A DNA stretch of 64,000 nucleotides from contig UCNE01000019.1 of assembly GCA_900473685.1 (NCBI GenBank), positions 62,001-126,000 of the forward strand, given 5' to 3'. Below, in pieces: positions 23,455 to 31,204 of this stretch (position 1 is its first letter; the number at the start of each line of letters is the position of its first letter). Position numbers and translations under genes: made by a program. This stretch comes from Hyphomicrobiales bacterium. GTDB lineage: Bacteria; Pseudomonadota; Alphaproteobacteria; Rhizobiales; Rhizobiaceae. The notes under the pieces are model-generated. The model did not search any database. It was not told the DNA's origin and was given only the letters and a program-made list of their open reading frames with translations.

Positions 23455-25049
23455 GCGCCTCTAAATCCTCCGGGGGCAGCTTCGCCCCTCTCGCACAGCC
23501 CGTCTTCGCAGTTCTCTGGATTGCCACCGTCCTCGGCAATACGGGCAGCTTCATGCGTGACGTGGCCAGCTCGTGGCTCATGACGGATTTGTCGGCATCG
23601 CCCGCCGCGGTCGCCATGGTGCAGGCGGCCGGAACGCTGCCTATCTTCCTTCTCGCGATCCCGGCAGGTGTTCTCACCGACATCCTTGATCGTCGCAAGT
23701 TCCTGATTGCCGTCCAGCTTCTGCTGGCCTCCGTCAGTATCTCGCTGATGGTTCTTTCGCAGACAGGCATGCTCTCAGTCAGCGCGCTGATCGGCCTTAC
23801 CTTCCTCGGTGGTATCGGCGCGGCACTAATGGGGCCGACCTGGCAGGCGATCGTGCCTGAGCTGGTCAAGCGCGAAGATGTGAAAAGCGCAGTGGCGCTG
23901 AACTCCTTGGGTATCAATATCGCCCGCTCCATCGGGCCTGCTGCTGGCGGTCTGCTGCTCGCAGCTTTCGGTGCCGGGATCACCTATGGTGCAGACGTTG
24001 CCAGCTATATCTTCGTCATTGCGGCTCTGGTCTGGTGGCCGCGCGCGAAGAACGCCAACGACTCCCTGCAGGAGAACTTCTTCGGCGCATTCCGTGCCGG
24101 ACTTCGTTACACCCGTTCCAGCAGGCCCTTGCATGTGGTTCTTCTGCGCGCTGCAATCTTCTTCGCCTTCGCCAGTGCAGTCTGGGCGCTCCTTCCGCTC
24201 GTTGCGCGTCAGCTGCTCGGTGGCGATGCGAGCTTCTACGGCATCCTGCTTGGCGCGGTTGGTGCAGGTGCGATCGGTGGTGCGCTGGTCATGCCGAAAC
24301 TACGTGAACACCTGAGTGCCGACGGCCTGCTTCTCGGCGCCGCGCTGATCACCGCAGCAGTTATGGGAATCTTGTCGTTCGCGCCGCCGAAGGTCGTCGC
24401 TATCATCGCTCTTCTGTTCCTCGGTTGCGCATGGATTACCGCTCTGACAACGCTCAATGGCGCGGCGCAGGCTGTCCTTCCCAACTGGGTGCGTGGCCGT
24501 GGCCTCGCCGTGTACCTGACCGTCTTCAACGGCGCGATGACAGCCGGCAGCCTGGGATGGGGTGCCGTCGGTTCGGCTGTCGGAATTCAAGCCACCTTGG
24601 TCATCGGAGCTGCAGGCCTTCTCGTCGCAGGCTTCATCATGCATCGCATCAAGCTCCCTGCAGGCGATGCCGACATGATCCCCTCAAACCACTGGCCGGA
24701 GCCGCTTGTTGCAGAACCTGTCGCCCATGACCGTGGCCCGGTCCTCATCCTGATCGAATACAAGGTTGAGAAGCATAACCGCAGCGCCTTCCTGCATGCC
24801 ATCGATCACCTCTCCAAGGAACGCCGCCGCGATGGTGCCTATGGCTGGGGCGTTACCGAAGATTCTGCTGCTCCGGAGAAGATCGTCGAATGGTTCATGG
24901 TGGAATCCTGGGCCGAGCATCTCCGCCAGCATAAGCGGGTTTCCAACGCTGATGCCGACTTGCAGGGCAAGGTTCTTACCTACCATGCCGGGCCTGAAAA
25001 GCCGGTCGTCCGTCACTTCCTGACCATAAATCGGCCAAGTGCGGCTTAA
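23451..25049 (+). CDS. MFS exporter with C-terminal ABM-like domain
   Basis: Membrane transporter of 532 aa. Residues 1 to about 415 form an MFS_3/EntS-type efflux carrier with 12 hydrophobic segments (VLGNTGSFMRDVASSWLMTD, AIPAGVLTDILDRRKF with the loop 2-3 signature). Residues about 430-532 form a soluble dimeric alpha-beta-barrel-like domain (PVLILIEYKVEKHNRSAFLH, VEWFMVESWAEHLRQHKRV), which recalls antibiotic-biosynthesis-monooxygenase folds. This fusion is known in the DUF894/MFS_3 group. It overlaps the DoxX gene by four bases. In the regulon it would export the toxic compound or its product. Confidence 0.88.
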   Translation: MSASKSSGGSFAPLAQPVFAVLWIATVLGNTGSFMRDVASSWLMTDLSASPAAVAMVQAAGTLPIFLLAIPAGVLTDILDRRKFLIAVQLLLASVSISLMVLSQTGMLSVSALIGLTFLGGIGAALMGPTWQAIVPELVKREDVKSAVALNSLGINIARSIGPAAGGLLLAAFGAGITYGADVASYIFVIAALVWWPRAKNANDSLQENFFGAFRAGLRYTRSSRPLHVVLLRAAIFFAFASAVWALLPLVARQLLGGDASFYGILLGAVGAGAIGGALVMPKLREHLSADGLLLGAALITAAVMGILSFAPPKVVAIIALLFLGCAWITALTTLNGAAQAVLPNWVRGRGLAVYLTVFNGAMTAGSLGWGAVGSAVGIQATLVIGAAGLLVAGFIMHRIKLPAGDADMIPSNHWPEPLVAEPVAHDRGPVLILIEYKVEKHNRSAFLHAIDHLSKERRRDGAYGWGVTEDSAAPEKIVEWFMVESWAEHLRQHKRVSNADADLQGKVLTYHAGPEKPVVRHFLTINRPSAA

Positions 25050-25103
25050 CAGAGCCAGGAGGGAAGGGCGGCCTCGGTAGCCCTTCCCATTATGTCGATT
25101 TTC

Positions 25104-25133
25104 GCAATTAACTCGAAGCTATTGATGCAATTC
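25104..25133 (+). promoter_or_regulatory. LysR-type box 4 (DUF1275 gene)
   Basis: A 30-bp element beginning GCAATTAACTCG and ending ATGCAATTC; 21/30 identical to box 1 and close to box 5. It ends 79 bp before the DUF1275 ATG, a spacing like those of boxes 1, 3 and 5. Confidence 0.7.
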
Positions 25134-25212
25134 TGCAAGCCGACAAGCAGCGCTAGAAGAAACATCGGTTCGCGGGCAACGACATCGCGGCAGCGGTAAA
25201 GAGATCAACACC

Positions 25213-25890
25213 ATGAAACTTCCATCACTTCCCACCCTCCTGAGCTTCAATGGCGGGTACGTCGATACACTCGGCTTCCTTTCGCTTTCCGGACTGTTCA
25301 CGGCACATGTCACGGGCAACTTTGTCACACTTGGTGCGACGATGGCGCATGGGCTTGATGGAGCCTGGTCCAAGCTGCTCGCACTTCCGGTGTTTTGTGT
25401 GATCGTGTTCGCGTCCAGGCTGGCCTGCCTGAAGATACAAGGTACGGGGCGTTCCCCGATCCGAGCGATGCTGGTCGTCAAGCTAGCCCTGCTTGTGGCG
25501 GTCGCAGCGATGTCTTTTGTGTACGGCCCGTTCAACGGCGACAACAGCCGGATCACTCTTGCGGTTGCATTGATCCTCGTGTCTGCGATGGCGATCCAGA
25601 ACGGCTTGCACAAGGCACATCTCGGGAAAGCTCCGCCATCCACCCTGATGACGGGCACGACAACGCAGATCATGCTCGATCTGGCCGATATCCTCGCGAA
25701 CCCGAAATCCGATGAAATTGCTGCAGCCAAGGCGCGTGTGATAAAGATGGGAGCCGCCGTCATTACGTTCGCCGCTGGCTGTGGAATCGGCGCCGCCGGG
25801 TTCATGTTCGCACCTTTGGTCGCGTTCAGCCTGCCAGCCATTCTCACGGTCGTCGCTCTGTTCGCAAGCAGCGCCGGCGCAGACTCCTGA
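25213..25890 (+). CDS. DUF1275 (YoaK-like) membrane protein
   Basis: Integral membrane protein of 225 aa in the YoaK/DUF1275 family. The start LLSFNGGYVDTLGFLSLSG and LFTAHVTGNFVTLG are the conserved first motif, followed by about six hydrophobic helices; AIQNGLHKAHLGKAPPSTLM and TGTTTQIMLDLADIL are the second conserved region. Family function is unknown. It is the last intact gene of the five-box set and stands alone under box 4. Immediately downstream lies a recombinase fragment. Confidence 0.86.
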   Translation: MKLPSLPTLLSFNGGYVDTLGFLSLSGLFTAHVTGNFVTLGATMAHGLDGAWSKLLALPVFCVIVFASRLACLKIQGTGRSPIRAMLVVKLALLVAVAAMSFVYGPFNGDNSRITLAVALILVSAMAIQNGLHKAHLGKAPPSTLMTGTTTQIMLDLADILANPKSDEIAAAKARVIKMGAAVITFAAGCGIGAAGFMFAPLVAFSLPAILTVVALFASSAGADS

Positions 25891-25939
25891 ACCCGGCCAA
25901 TCGTCTCTGATCTGAACCTTTCTCGTGAAAGGACACCCA

Positions 25940-26060
25940 TATGGATATCGGCCACGATGCAGGCGGTTTCTCCAATCTGATTGCGCCCGTCCTGAAGCCA
26001 TTGGCGAGCGGCCTCGAATTCTTCGGTGTGGGCGTGATCCCAGTTCCTCTGGCATTATGA
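25940..26060 (+). pseudogene. Truncated membrane-protein start (DUF1622-like?), cut by recombinase fragment
   Basis: ATG 25940 with an AAAGG ribosome site opens a 39-codon frame (MDIGHDAGGF..., then LKPLASGLEFFGVGVI) that loses sense at the junction with a resolvase fragment near 26035. The last residues look like the beginning of a first membrane helix, as in DUF1622 proteins, but this assignment is weak. It probably was the partner of the DUF1275 gene before the insertion. Confidence 0.4.
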
Positions 26061-26317
26061 CCATGCAGGTGCTCAATGCCGTAGCGCTGTTCGAGCGTGA
26101 TTTGCTGATTGAACGGACGCAGTCTGGCCTGAAACGTGCAAAGTCTGAAGGCAAGCCCCTTGGCCGTCCCTCGACGGTCAACGATGAACAAAAGAAAGGC
26201 GTGCGTGACGATCTTGCAAAAGAGATGAGTGTTTCGGCCATCGCCAAGAAATTCAGGACCAGCCGCCAGACCATCATGCGGGTCCGCGATGATGGTTCAC
26301 GCTCCGTTCGACCTTAG
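26035..26317 (+). pseudogene. Serine recombinase/resolvase, C-terminal fragment
   Basis: Remnant of a resolvase/DNA-invertase gene. The part from GIMTMQVLNAVALFERDLLI through ERTQSGLKRAKSEGKPLGRP and a C-terminal helix-turn-helix (MSVSAIAKKFRTSRQTIMRV) is well kept, about 90 codons. The catalytic N-terminal domain with the active-site Ser is absent. It is fused in the DNA to the truncated frame starting at 25940, marking an old insertion or deletion endpoint of a mobile element. Confidence 0.8.
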
Positions 26318-26619
26318 CGCACGATTTTCTGCAAATCTTGTTCCGACCCCCAGCACGTGCGAAGGCCTGCCTCGATCCGCAATGATCACAGGTCCATTTT
26401 GCGCGGCTTTCTTGGCGCTGCTGACAGGTGGTCGCGATAAAGGGGATCATGAGCGGCTTGAGTCATGCTGCAAGATCGCCCAACTCGATCGCTGACCCGT
26501 TCATTTCACAGTGCCGACGGTCGGCATGAAGCATGCTTAAGCTTTGACGAGGATGCGCTTTATCTGTTCAGCGCGGACACTGGCGCTAGGCTGACCGGGG
26601 TTGCCGGTCAACCTAATCC
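26318..26619. other. Intergenic gap with a small hairpin
   Basis: No gene seen. An inverted repeat TGACCGG-GGTTG-CCGGTCA at 26592-26610 lies 10 bp past the stop of the leftward SDR gene and could be a weak terminator, although no T-run follows. Confidence 0.4.
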
Positions 26620-27312
26620 TTACCAGGAAACGGTTTGTCCATCGAAGGCGCGGAAGCTGGCGCTGTCTGCCAGCGTGGCTCCATCGATTATACGGCGCAA
26701 TCCGGCAGCGCTATCTGCGACGGGCACGACGGCCTCATCGCCGCCCATGTCGGTTTTCACCCATCCCGGATGCAGCGACAGAACTGTGATGCCGTCGGCA
26801 CGCAGGTCCTGAGCGAGCTTGACGGTTGCCATGTTTAGGCTCGCCTTTGAGCAGCGATAGGCGTAATCGCCATCGTCGTCATCCAGCGTTCCCTCGGCGA
26901 TCGAGCCGGCACGGCTGCTGATATTGGCAATGATTTTTCGTTTGCCGGACAGCAGGTTCGGCAAAAGCGCCCGCGTCACGAGCAATGGCCCGAGCGTGTT
27001 GATGCGCATGACCTCCAGGAAATCGTCCGTAGCCAGCGTTTGAAGCCCGCCGGTATCGCCGCGGATGCCGGCATTGTTGATCAGCACGTCGATTGGTATG
27101 CCGTTCAGGCGGCGTGCCAGATCGAGAATGGATGCCGGGTCGGCCACGTCGAGCGTCTCCGGCACGATGCCGCCCTCGGCTGCCGGTGTACTGGCGCGGC
27201 CGCAAGCGATCACGCGCCAACCGGCCGCTGCATATTGCTGTGCCATCGCGCGGCCGAGGCCGCGCGCGGCACCGGTAATCAACACCGTTGACTGAATGCC
27301 TTCAGCGGCCAA
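26620..27312 (-). CDS. Short-chain dehydrogenase/reductase
   Basis: NAD(P)-dependent SDR of about 230 aa. Cofactor motif TVLITGAARGLGRAM at the N-terminus, NNAGIRGD, catalytic YxxxK as YAYRCSKASLNM, and SLHPGWVKTDMGG afterwards, resembling C-signal-type SDRs. There is no ATG before the first strand. A TTG at 27312 preceded by AAGGAG (27321-27326, 8-bp spacing) gives MAAEGIQSTVLITGA and overlaps the beta-glucosidase stop by 11 bp, so it is the best start. It is the last gene of the LacI-linked cluster. Substrate unknown. Confidence 0.82.
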   Translation of the reverse strand: MAAEGIQSTVLITGAARGLGRAMAQQYAAAGWRVIACGRASTPAAEGGIVPETLDVADPASILDLARRLNGIPIDVLINNAGIRGDTGGLQTLATDDFLEVMRINTLGPLLVTRALLPNLLSGKRKIIANISSRAGSIAEGTLDDDDGDYAYRCSKASLNMATVKLAQDLRADGITVLSLHPGWVKTDMGGDEAVVPVADSAAGLRRIIDGATLADSASFRAFDGQTVSW

Positions 27313-28717
27313 GGCCAGCGCTCCTTGCTGGTTCCGAATGGCTCTGTGCTGCGATCCGTCCGTAGATTTCTCCGGAATATTTGATCGTCCGTACCTGGGT
27401 ATCGAAATCGACATGGGTGATGCCGAACGGCGTGGTGTAGCCATAGGCCCACTCGAAATTGTCGGTGAGCGTCCAGGCGAAGTAGCCCTTGACCGGAACG
27501 CCCTCGCTGGCGGCCTTGGCGACCTGTTCGAGGTGGTCGACATAGTAGGTGGCGCGCAGGTCGTCCCAGACATGGCCGTCCGCCGAGACGGTTTCGGGTG
27601 CGGTGGCAACGCCGTTTTCGGAAATGAAGATCTCCTTCGGCGCGTAGTTTTCATGCACATAGTGCAGGATATCGTAGATGCAGCGCGGCCAGATCTCGTA
27701 GTTGACCTCGGAATATGTGCCTTCCGGCTGGATACGCTGAAAATTCAACGGTGCCAGTTCCGTACCTTCGGCCATGACCGAGCGGCGGTAGATGTTGACG
27801 CCGAGATAATCGACCGGTGCCGCGATGATGGCATTGTCGTCGGCGTGGATCGGCGGCAGCAGATCGCCGTAGAGGTCGAGCATGTCCTGCGGATAGCTGC
27901 CCTTGAAGACGGCATCGAGGAACCAGCGGTTCTGGGCGCCGTCGAAGCGCTTTGCCGCCGCGATGTCGCGCGGGTCGTCGGTTGCGGGCTCTGTCACATT
28001 GAGATCGAAGACGATGCCGACGGCGGCATCCGGAACCTCGGTACGAATGATGGGCACGGCCAAGCCGTGGGCCAGCAGCGCATGATGGCTGGCGGTGACG
28101 CCGCCCTTGGTGCCGTCATTGAGGCCCGGCGCGTCCTCGCCGTTCGCATGTCCCGACCAGCAGAATGTCCAGGGCTCGTTGAGCGTCGTCCATTTCTTGA
28201 CCCGGTCGCCGAAGGAACGGCTGGCGACGGCGGCGTAGTCGGCGAAATGCTGCGCCGTTTCGCGATTGTACCAGCCGCCGCGATCCTGCAGCACCTGGGG
28301 CAGGTCCCAGTGATAGAGCGTCGCATAGGGCTCGATGCCTTCCGCAAGCAAATCGTCGATCAGGCGGTCGTAGAAGGCGATGCCTTTCTGGTTGACCGTA
28401 CCGGTGCCTTCGGGGATCAGCCGCGCCCAGGCAAAGGAAAACCGGTAGGCGCTAAGCCCCATGGCCTTCAATACGGCGATGTCCTCGCCCCAGCGATGAT
28501 AGTGATCGCAGGCGATGTCGCCGCTCGTGGCGTCGGTGATGACGCCGGGCACCTTGCAGAACCGATCCCAGATGCTTTCGCCCTTGCCATGGGCTGACGG
28601 TGCACCCTCGATCTGGTAGGCGGAGGTGGCTGCACCGAAGACGAAGCCTTTCGGGAAGACCAGGCCGCCAGCGCGGGCTTCGAGGATTTTCCGGTTGTTA
28701 GCGATGTTTGACGTCAT
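27302..28717 (-). CDS. GH1 beta-glucosidase
   Basis: Glycoside hydrolase family 1 enzyme of 471 aa. The GH1 N-terminal signature FVFGAATSAYQIEG is at about residues 25-38. The acid/base Glu is in TTLNEPW, the nucleophile Glu in IFISENG, and the C-terminal WTLTDNFEWAYGY is typical. No signal peptide, so it cleaves an imported glycoside in the cytoplasm. ATG 28717 (MTSNIANNRK) is chosen; it overlaps the permease 3' end by 20 bp (a start at 28756 overlaps more). Together with the LacI regulator and ABC genes it suggests uptake and hydrolysis of a beta-glucoside. The aglycone or sugar is unknown. Confidence 0.9.
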   Translation of the reverse strand: MTSNIANNRKILEARAGGLVFPKGFVFGAATSAYQIEGAPSAHGKGESIWDRFCKVPGVITDATSGDIACDHYHRWGEDIAVLKAMGLSAYRFSFAWARLIPEGTGTVNQKGIAFYDRLIDDLLAEGIEPYATLYHWDLPQVLQDRGGWYNRETAQHFADYAAVASRSFGDRVKKWTTLNEPWTFCWSGHANGEDAPGLNDGTKGGVTASHHALLAHGLAVPIIRTEVPDAAVGIVFDLNVTEPATDDPRDIAAAKRFDGAQNRWFLDAVFKGSYPQDMLDLYGDLLPPIHADDNAIIAAPVDYLGVNIYRRSVMAEGTELAPLNFQRIQPEGTYSEVNYEIWPRCIYDILHYVHENYAPKEIFISENGVATAPETVSADGHVWDDLRATYYVDHLEQVAKAASEGVPVKGYFAWTLTDNFEWAYGYTTPFGITHVDFDTQVRTIKYSGEIYGRIAAQSHSEPARSAGLGR

Positions 28718-30347
28718 ATTTTCTCTCGATGGTGTTGACGAGGCTCGCCGCGGCAAGCGTCAGGAAGATGTAGAAGATGGCGGCGGAGTTATAGGGAGCG
28801 AACGGCAGGAAGCTTGCCGATTGGAACTCGCGCATGCGCTGGGTGATATCTCGGATCGACAGGATGGACAGGAGCGAGGTGTCCTTGAGAATGGCGATCA
28901 GTTCGTTGCCAAGCGGCGGGATGATGATCCGGAACGCCTGCGGCAGGACGACGAGACGAGCCGCCTGCCAGTGGGTGAGACCGATACTGTAGGCCGCTTC
29001 CACCTGGCCGGCTGGAATGGCATTGATGCCCGAGCGGAAGATTTCGGCGAGATAGGCCGAATAGGCAACGGCCATGGCGAAGATGCCGCGCACCAGGTTT
29101 GGTGGATCGACGACGCCTTGCGTCGCATCCTTCAGAGCGCCGCTCAGCGGCAGGCCGACATAGAGCACGATCACCAGCATCGGAATGCCGCGGATGGTAT
29201 CGACGATGAATTCCGAGCCGATCGCCAAAGGATGCCGGCGGTGCAGGTAACCGCCGAAGGTAAGCAGCCCGAGGATGATCGCCAGCACGGCCATGGTAAT
29301 GCCTGCCGAGCGGTCACGGTCGTTCAGCGTTTCCACCTGCCAGAGAACAGGCCAGCCAGCCGGAACCGATGCTGCAGGCATCAGGGCGGCGCTGACATCA
29401 TCCCTTTTTTCAAGGGCGGCGATCGCCTCCGTTGGGCCAAGGAAGGTTCTGACCGGCGTTTCGGTTGTTGGTCCGCCCGGATACTGGCCATAGCGGACAG
29501 CGCCGATCAGCGATGACGGCGTGTTGCTGATGATCGCCACCTTGCCGCTGAGCGTGCCGGTCAGCACGTAGCTATCGCGCGGCTGCAGCAGGAACCAGCC
29601 CGATGCGATGGCGAGGACCAGGGTAGCTGTTGCAAAATAGAGGCCGGTGCGCTTGGCATAATGCAGTTGCAGCAGCCCAACCCAGATCAGTCCCATGATG
29701 GCTGCGAGGACATAAGCCGCAAGTGCTGCGCGGATGGTAGTGGCAACGCCGGCGGCAAAGGCGATATGGGCAAAGAAGAAGATGAACAGTGCGCCCGCGC
29801 CGTTGGTGAGGCCGAGGATCCAGCGGCCGGTGCGGCGCAGGCGGTTATCCACGGCAGCGCGCAATGTGGAAAGGAAAATACCAAGGCCGATGAGTGTCAG
29901 CCCGAGATAGGCGGGATAGAGCACGGCTTCGACGCTACGCACCATCAGATCGGCAGCCTCGGTCAGTTGCCGGGGCGTCACCCCCTTGGCAACGAGGGTG
30001 GAGGTGAAGGAATCGACACCATTGGCGACGACCGATGCGGCGAACGGATGGGCCGAGCCGCTGGCGACGATGGTCAAGGCCGCCACCAGATTGAGGGCAG
30101 CGGTAGCGAGCGCCAATTGTGGCCGGTTTGCCTTGGCGCGCGAAAAGACCAGAACGGCAATGCCGGACGAAAAGGCGATCGCCAGCGCCAGGAAACCGGG
30201 CACGAAGGCGGACGAGCCGTTTTCGACGCCGAGAATGGCGCGCAACGAGCGCTGGTAGTCTGCCGAGGACGTGAACAGGTAGATGATGAAGGGCAGCGCG
30301 GTCAGAATGATGAGATTGCTGGGCCGCACGCGTTTCAGGAATGACAT
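28698..30347 (-). CDS. PAAT-family ABC permease with large N-terminal membrane extension
   Basis: Membrane protein of 549 aa, more than twice the about 220 aa usual for polar-amino-acid permeases. Residues about 355-549 are a normal His/Glu-type permease: EFIVDTIRGIPMLVIVLYVG, AYLAEIFRSGINAIP, GQVEAAYSIGLTHWQAARLV (EAA loop) and PPLGNELIAILKDTSLLS. Residues 1 to about 270 hold some eight hydrophobic segments, then a soluble stretch of about 80 aa (GPTEAIAALEKRDDVSAALM) before the permease domain. The stretch looks like a truncated binding-domain loop. No ATPase gene lies beside it; the binding protein is upstream. It may borrow a shared ATPase. Confidence 0.85.
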   Translation of the reverse strand: MSFLKRVRPSNLIILTALPFIIYLFTSSADYQRSLRAILGVENGSSAFVPGFLALAIAFSSGIAVLVFSRAKANRPQLALATAALNLVAALTIVASGSAHPFAASVVANGVDSFTSTLVAKGVTPRQLTEAADLMVRSVEAVLYPAYLGLTLIGLGIFLSTLRAAVDNRLRRTGRWILGLTNGAGALFIFFFAHIAFAAGVATTIRAALAAYVLAAIMGLIWVGLLQLHYAKRTGLYFATATLVLAIASGWFLLQPRDSYVLTGTLSGKVAIISNTPSSLIGAVRYGQYPGGPTTETPVRTFLGPTEAIAALEKRDDVSAALMPAASVPAGWPVLWQVETLNDRDRSAGITMAVLAIILGLLTFGGYLHRRHPLAIGSEFIVDTIRGIPMLVIVLYVGLPLSGALKDATQGVVDPPNLVRGIFAMAVAYSAYLAEIFRSGINAIPAGQVEAAYSIGLTHWQAARLVVLPQAFRIIIPPLGNELIAILKDTSLLSILSIRDITQRMREFQSASFLPFAPYNSAAIFYIFLTLAAASLVNTIERKYDVKHR

Positions 30348-30386
30348 TCATTCCTCCGCAGGTTCGGGAACATTCGAAAGGCACTT

Positions 30387-30412
30387 CCCGGAGCGCATGG
30401 AGGCGCTCCGGG
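30387..30412 (-). promoter_or_regulatory. Intercistronic hairpin between binding-protein and permease genes
   Basis: Perfect 10-bp stem CCCGGAGCGC / GCGCTCCGGG with loop ATGGAG in the 83-bp gap after the binding-protein stop. It probably protects or terminates most of the upstream mRNA, raising binding-protein over permease levels. No T-run follows in the operon direction. Confidence 0.6.
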
Positions 30413-30430
30413 TGGTCGCAGCTTCAAGGC

Positions 30431-31183
30431 TTACTTGAGGCCCCAATACTTGCCGATCAGCTGGTCGAGCGTGCCGTCGTCCTTGATCGCCTTCAGGCCT
30501 TCGTTGAAGGCGGCGATATTGGCGTCGTCCTTGCGGAAGACGAGGCCGAGCGGGTCGGATTGCAGATCCTTGATGGCAACCACCAGTTCGCCGGCGAACT
30601 CGCGCTCATAGGCGGCAGCGTTGGCGCCATTGATGACGACGCCATCGACATCCTTGTTCTTCAGCGCGATGACGGAAGCCGAGAAGCTGTCATAGGCGAT
30701 GACGTTTTCCTTGCCGACGATGCCTTCGGCAACCTGCGCGTCGGTGGTGTTGGCCTGCGCCGAGAGCTTCTTGCCCTGCGACTTGAAGTCATCGAGTGAA
30801 ATGCCCTGGTCGGCGACGCGCATCAGCACGGCCTGGCTGTTGACAATATATGGTTCGGAGAAATCCATTGCCTTCTTGCGCTCGTCGGTGATCGAGACGC
30901 CCGAGGCAACGAGGTCGAAGCTGCCCTGGTCGAGCGCTGCGAAAATGCCGTCCCAGCCGGTGGTGACGAATTCCGCCTGGCAATTGATCTTGGCGCAGAT
31001 GGCGTTGACCACATCGACGTCAAAGCCGACGATCTGGCCGCTGGCCGGATCGACGCTTTCCATCGGCGGCGAGGTGGTGTCGGAACCGACTTTCACCAGC
31101 TTGCCGCCGAGATCGGCAGCATGAGAAACGCCGGATGCAAGGGCAGCCATGGCAAGGGCAATCAGCAATGTCTTCACGTTCAT
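30431..31183 (-). CDS. PAAT-family ABC transporter substrate-binding protein
   Basis: Periplasmic binding protein of 250 aa with a Sec signal (MNVKTLLIALAMAALASGVS, cleavage near SHAADL). Type 3 solute-binding motifs: GSDTTSPPMESVD, GQIVGFDVDVVNAIC, AEFVTTGWDGIFAALDQGSFD and ITDERKKAMDFSEPY. First gene of the transporter pair, after the LacI gene, and followed by the hairpin. PAAT proteins usually bind amino acids or opines; context with a beta-glucosidase hints at a glycosylated or sugar-linked compound, which is inference. Confidence 0.88.
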   Translation of the reverse strand: MNVKTLLIALAMAALASGVSHAADLGGKLVKVGSDTTSPPMESVDPASGQIVGFDVDVVNAICAKINCQAEFVTTGWDGIFAALDQGSFDLVASGVSITDERKKAMDFSEPYIVNSQAVLMRVADQGISLDDFKSQGKKLSAQANTTDAQVAEGIVGKENVIAYDSFSASVIALKNKDVDGVVINGANAAAYEREFAGELVVAIKDLQSDPLGLVFRKDDANIAAFNEGLKAIKDDGTLDQLIGKYWGLK

Positions 31184-31204
31184 TCCTCCGTTTGTGAATG
31201 GATG

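Noticed and set aside
25119-25955. A 278-codon leftward frame opposite the DUF1275 gene
   Set aside because: Its composition mirrors the intact DUF1275 gene on the plus strand, which has clear family motifs.
27296-28597. A 433-codon open frame on the plus strand
   Set aside because: It mirrors the GH1 beta-glucosidase on the other strand; its composition reflects GC-rich codon positions of that gene.
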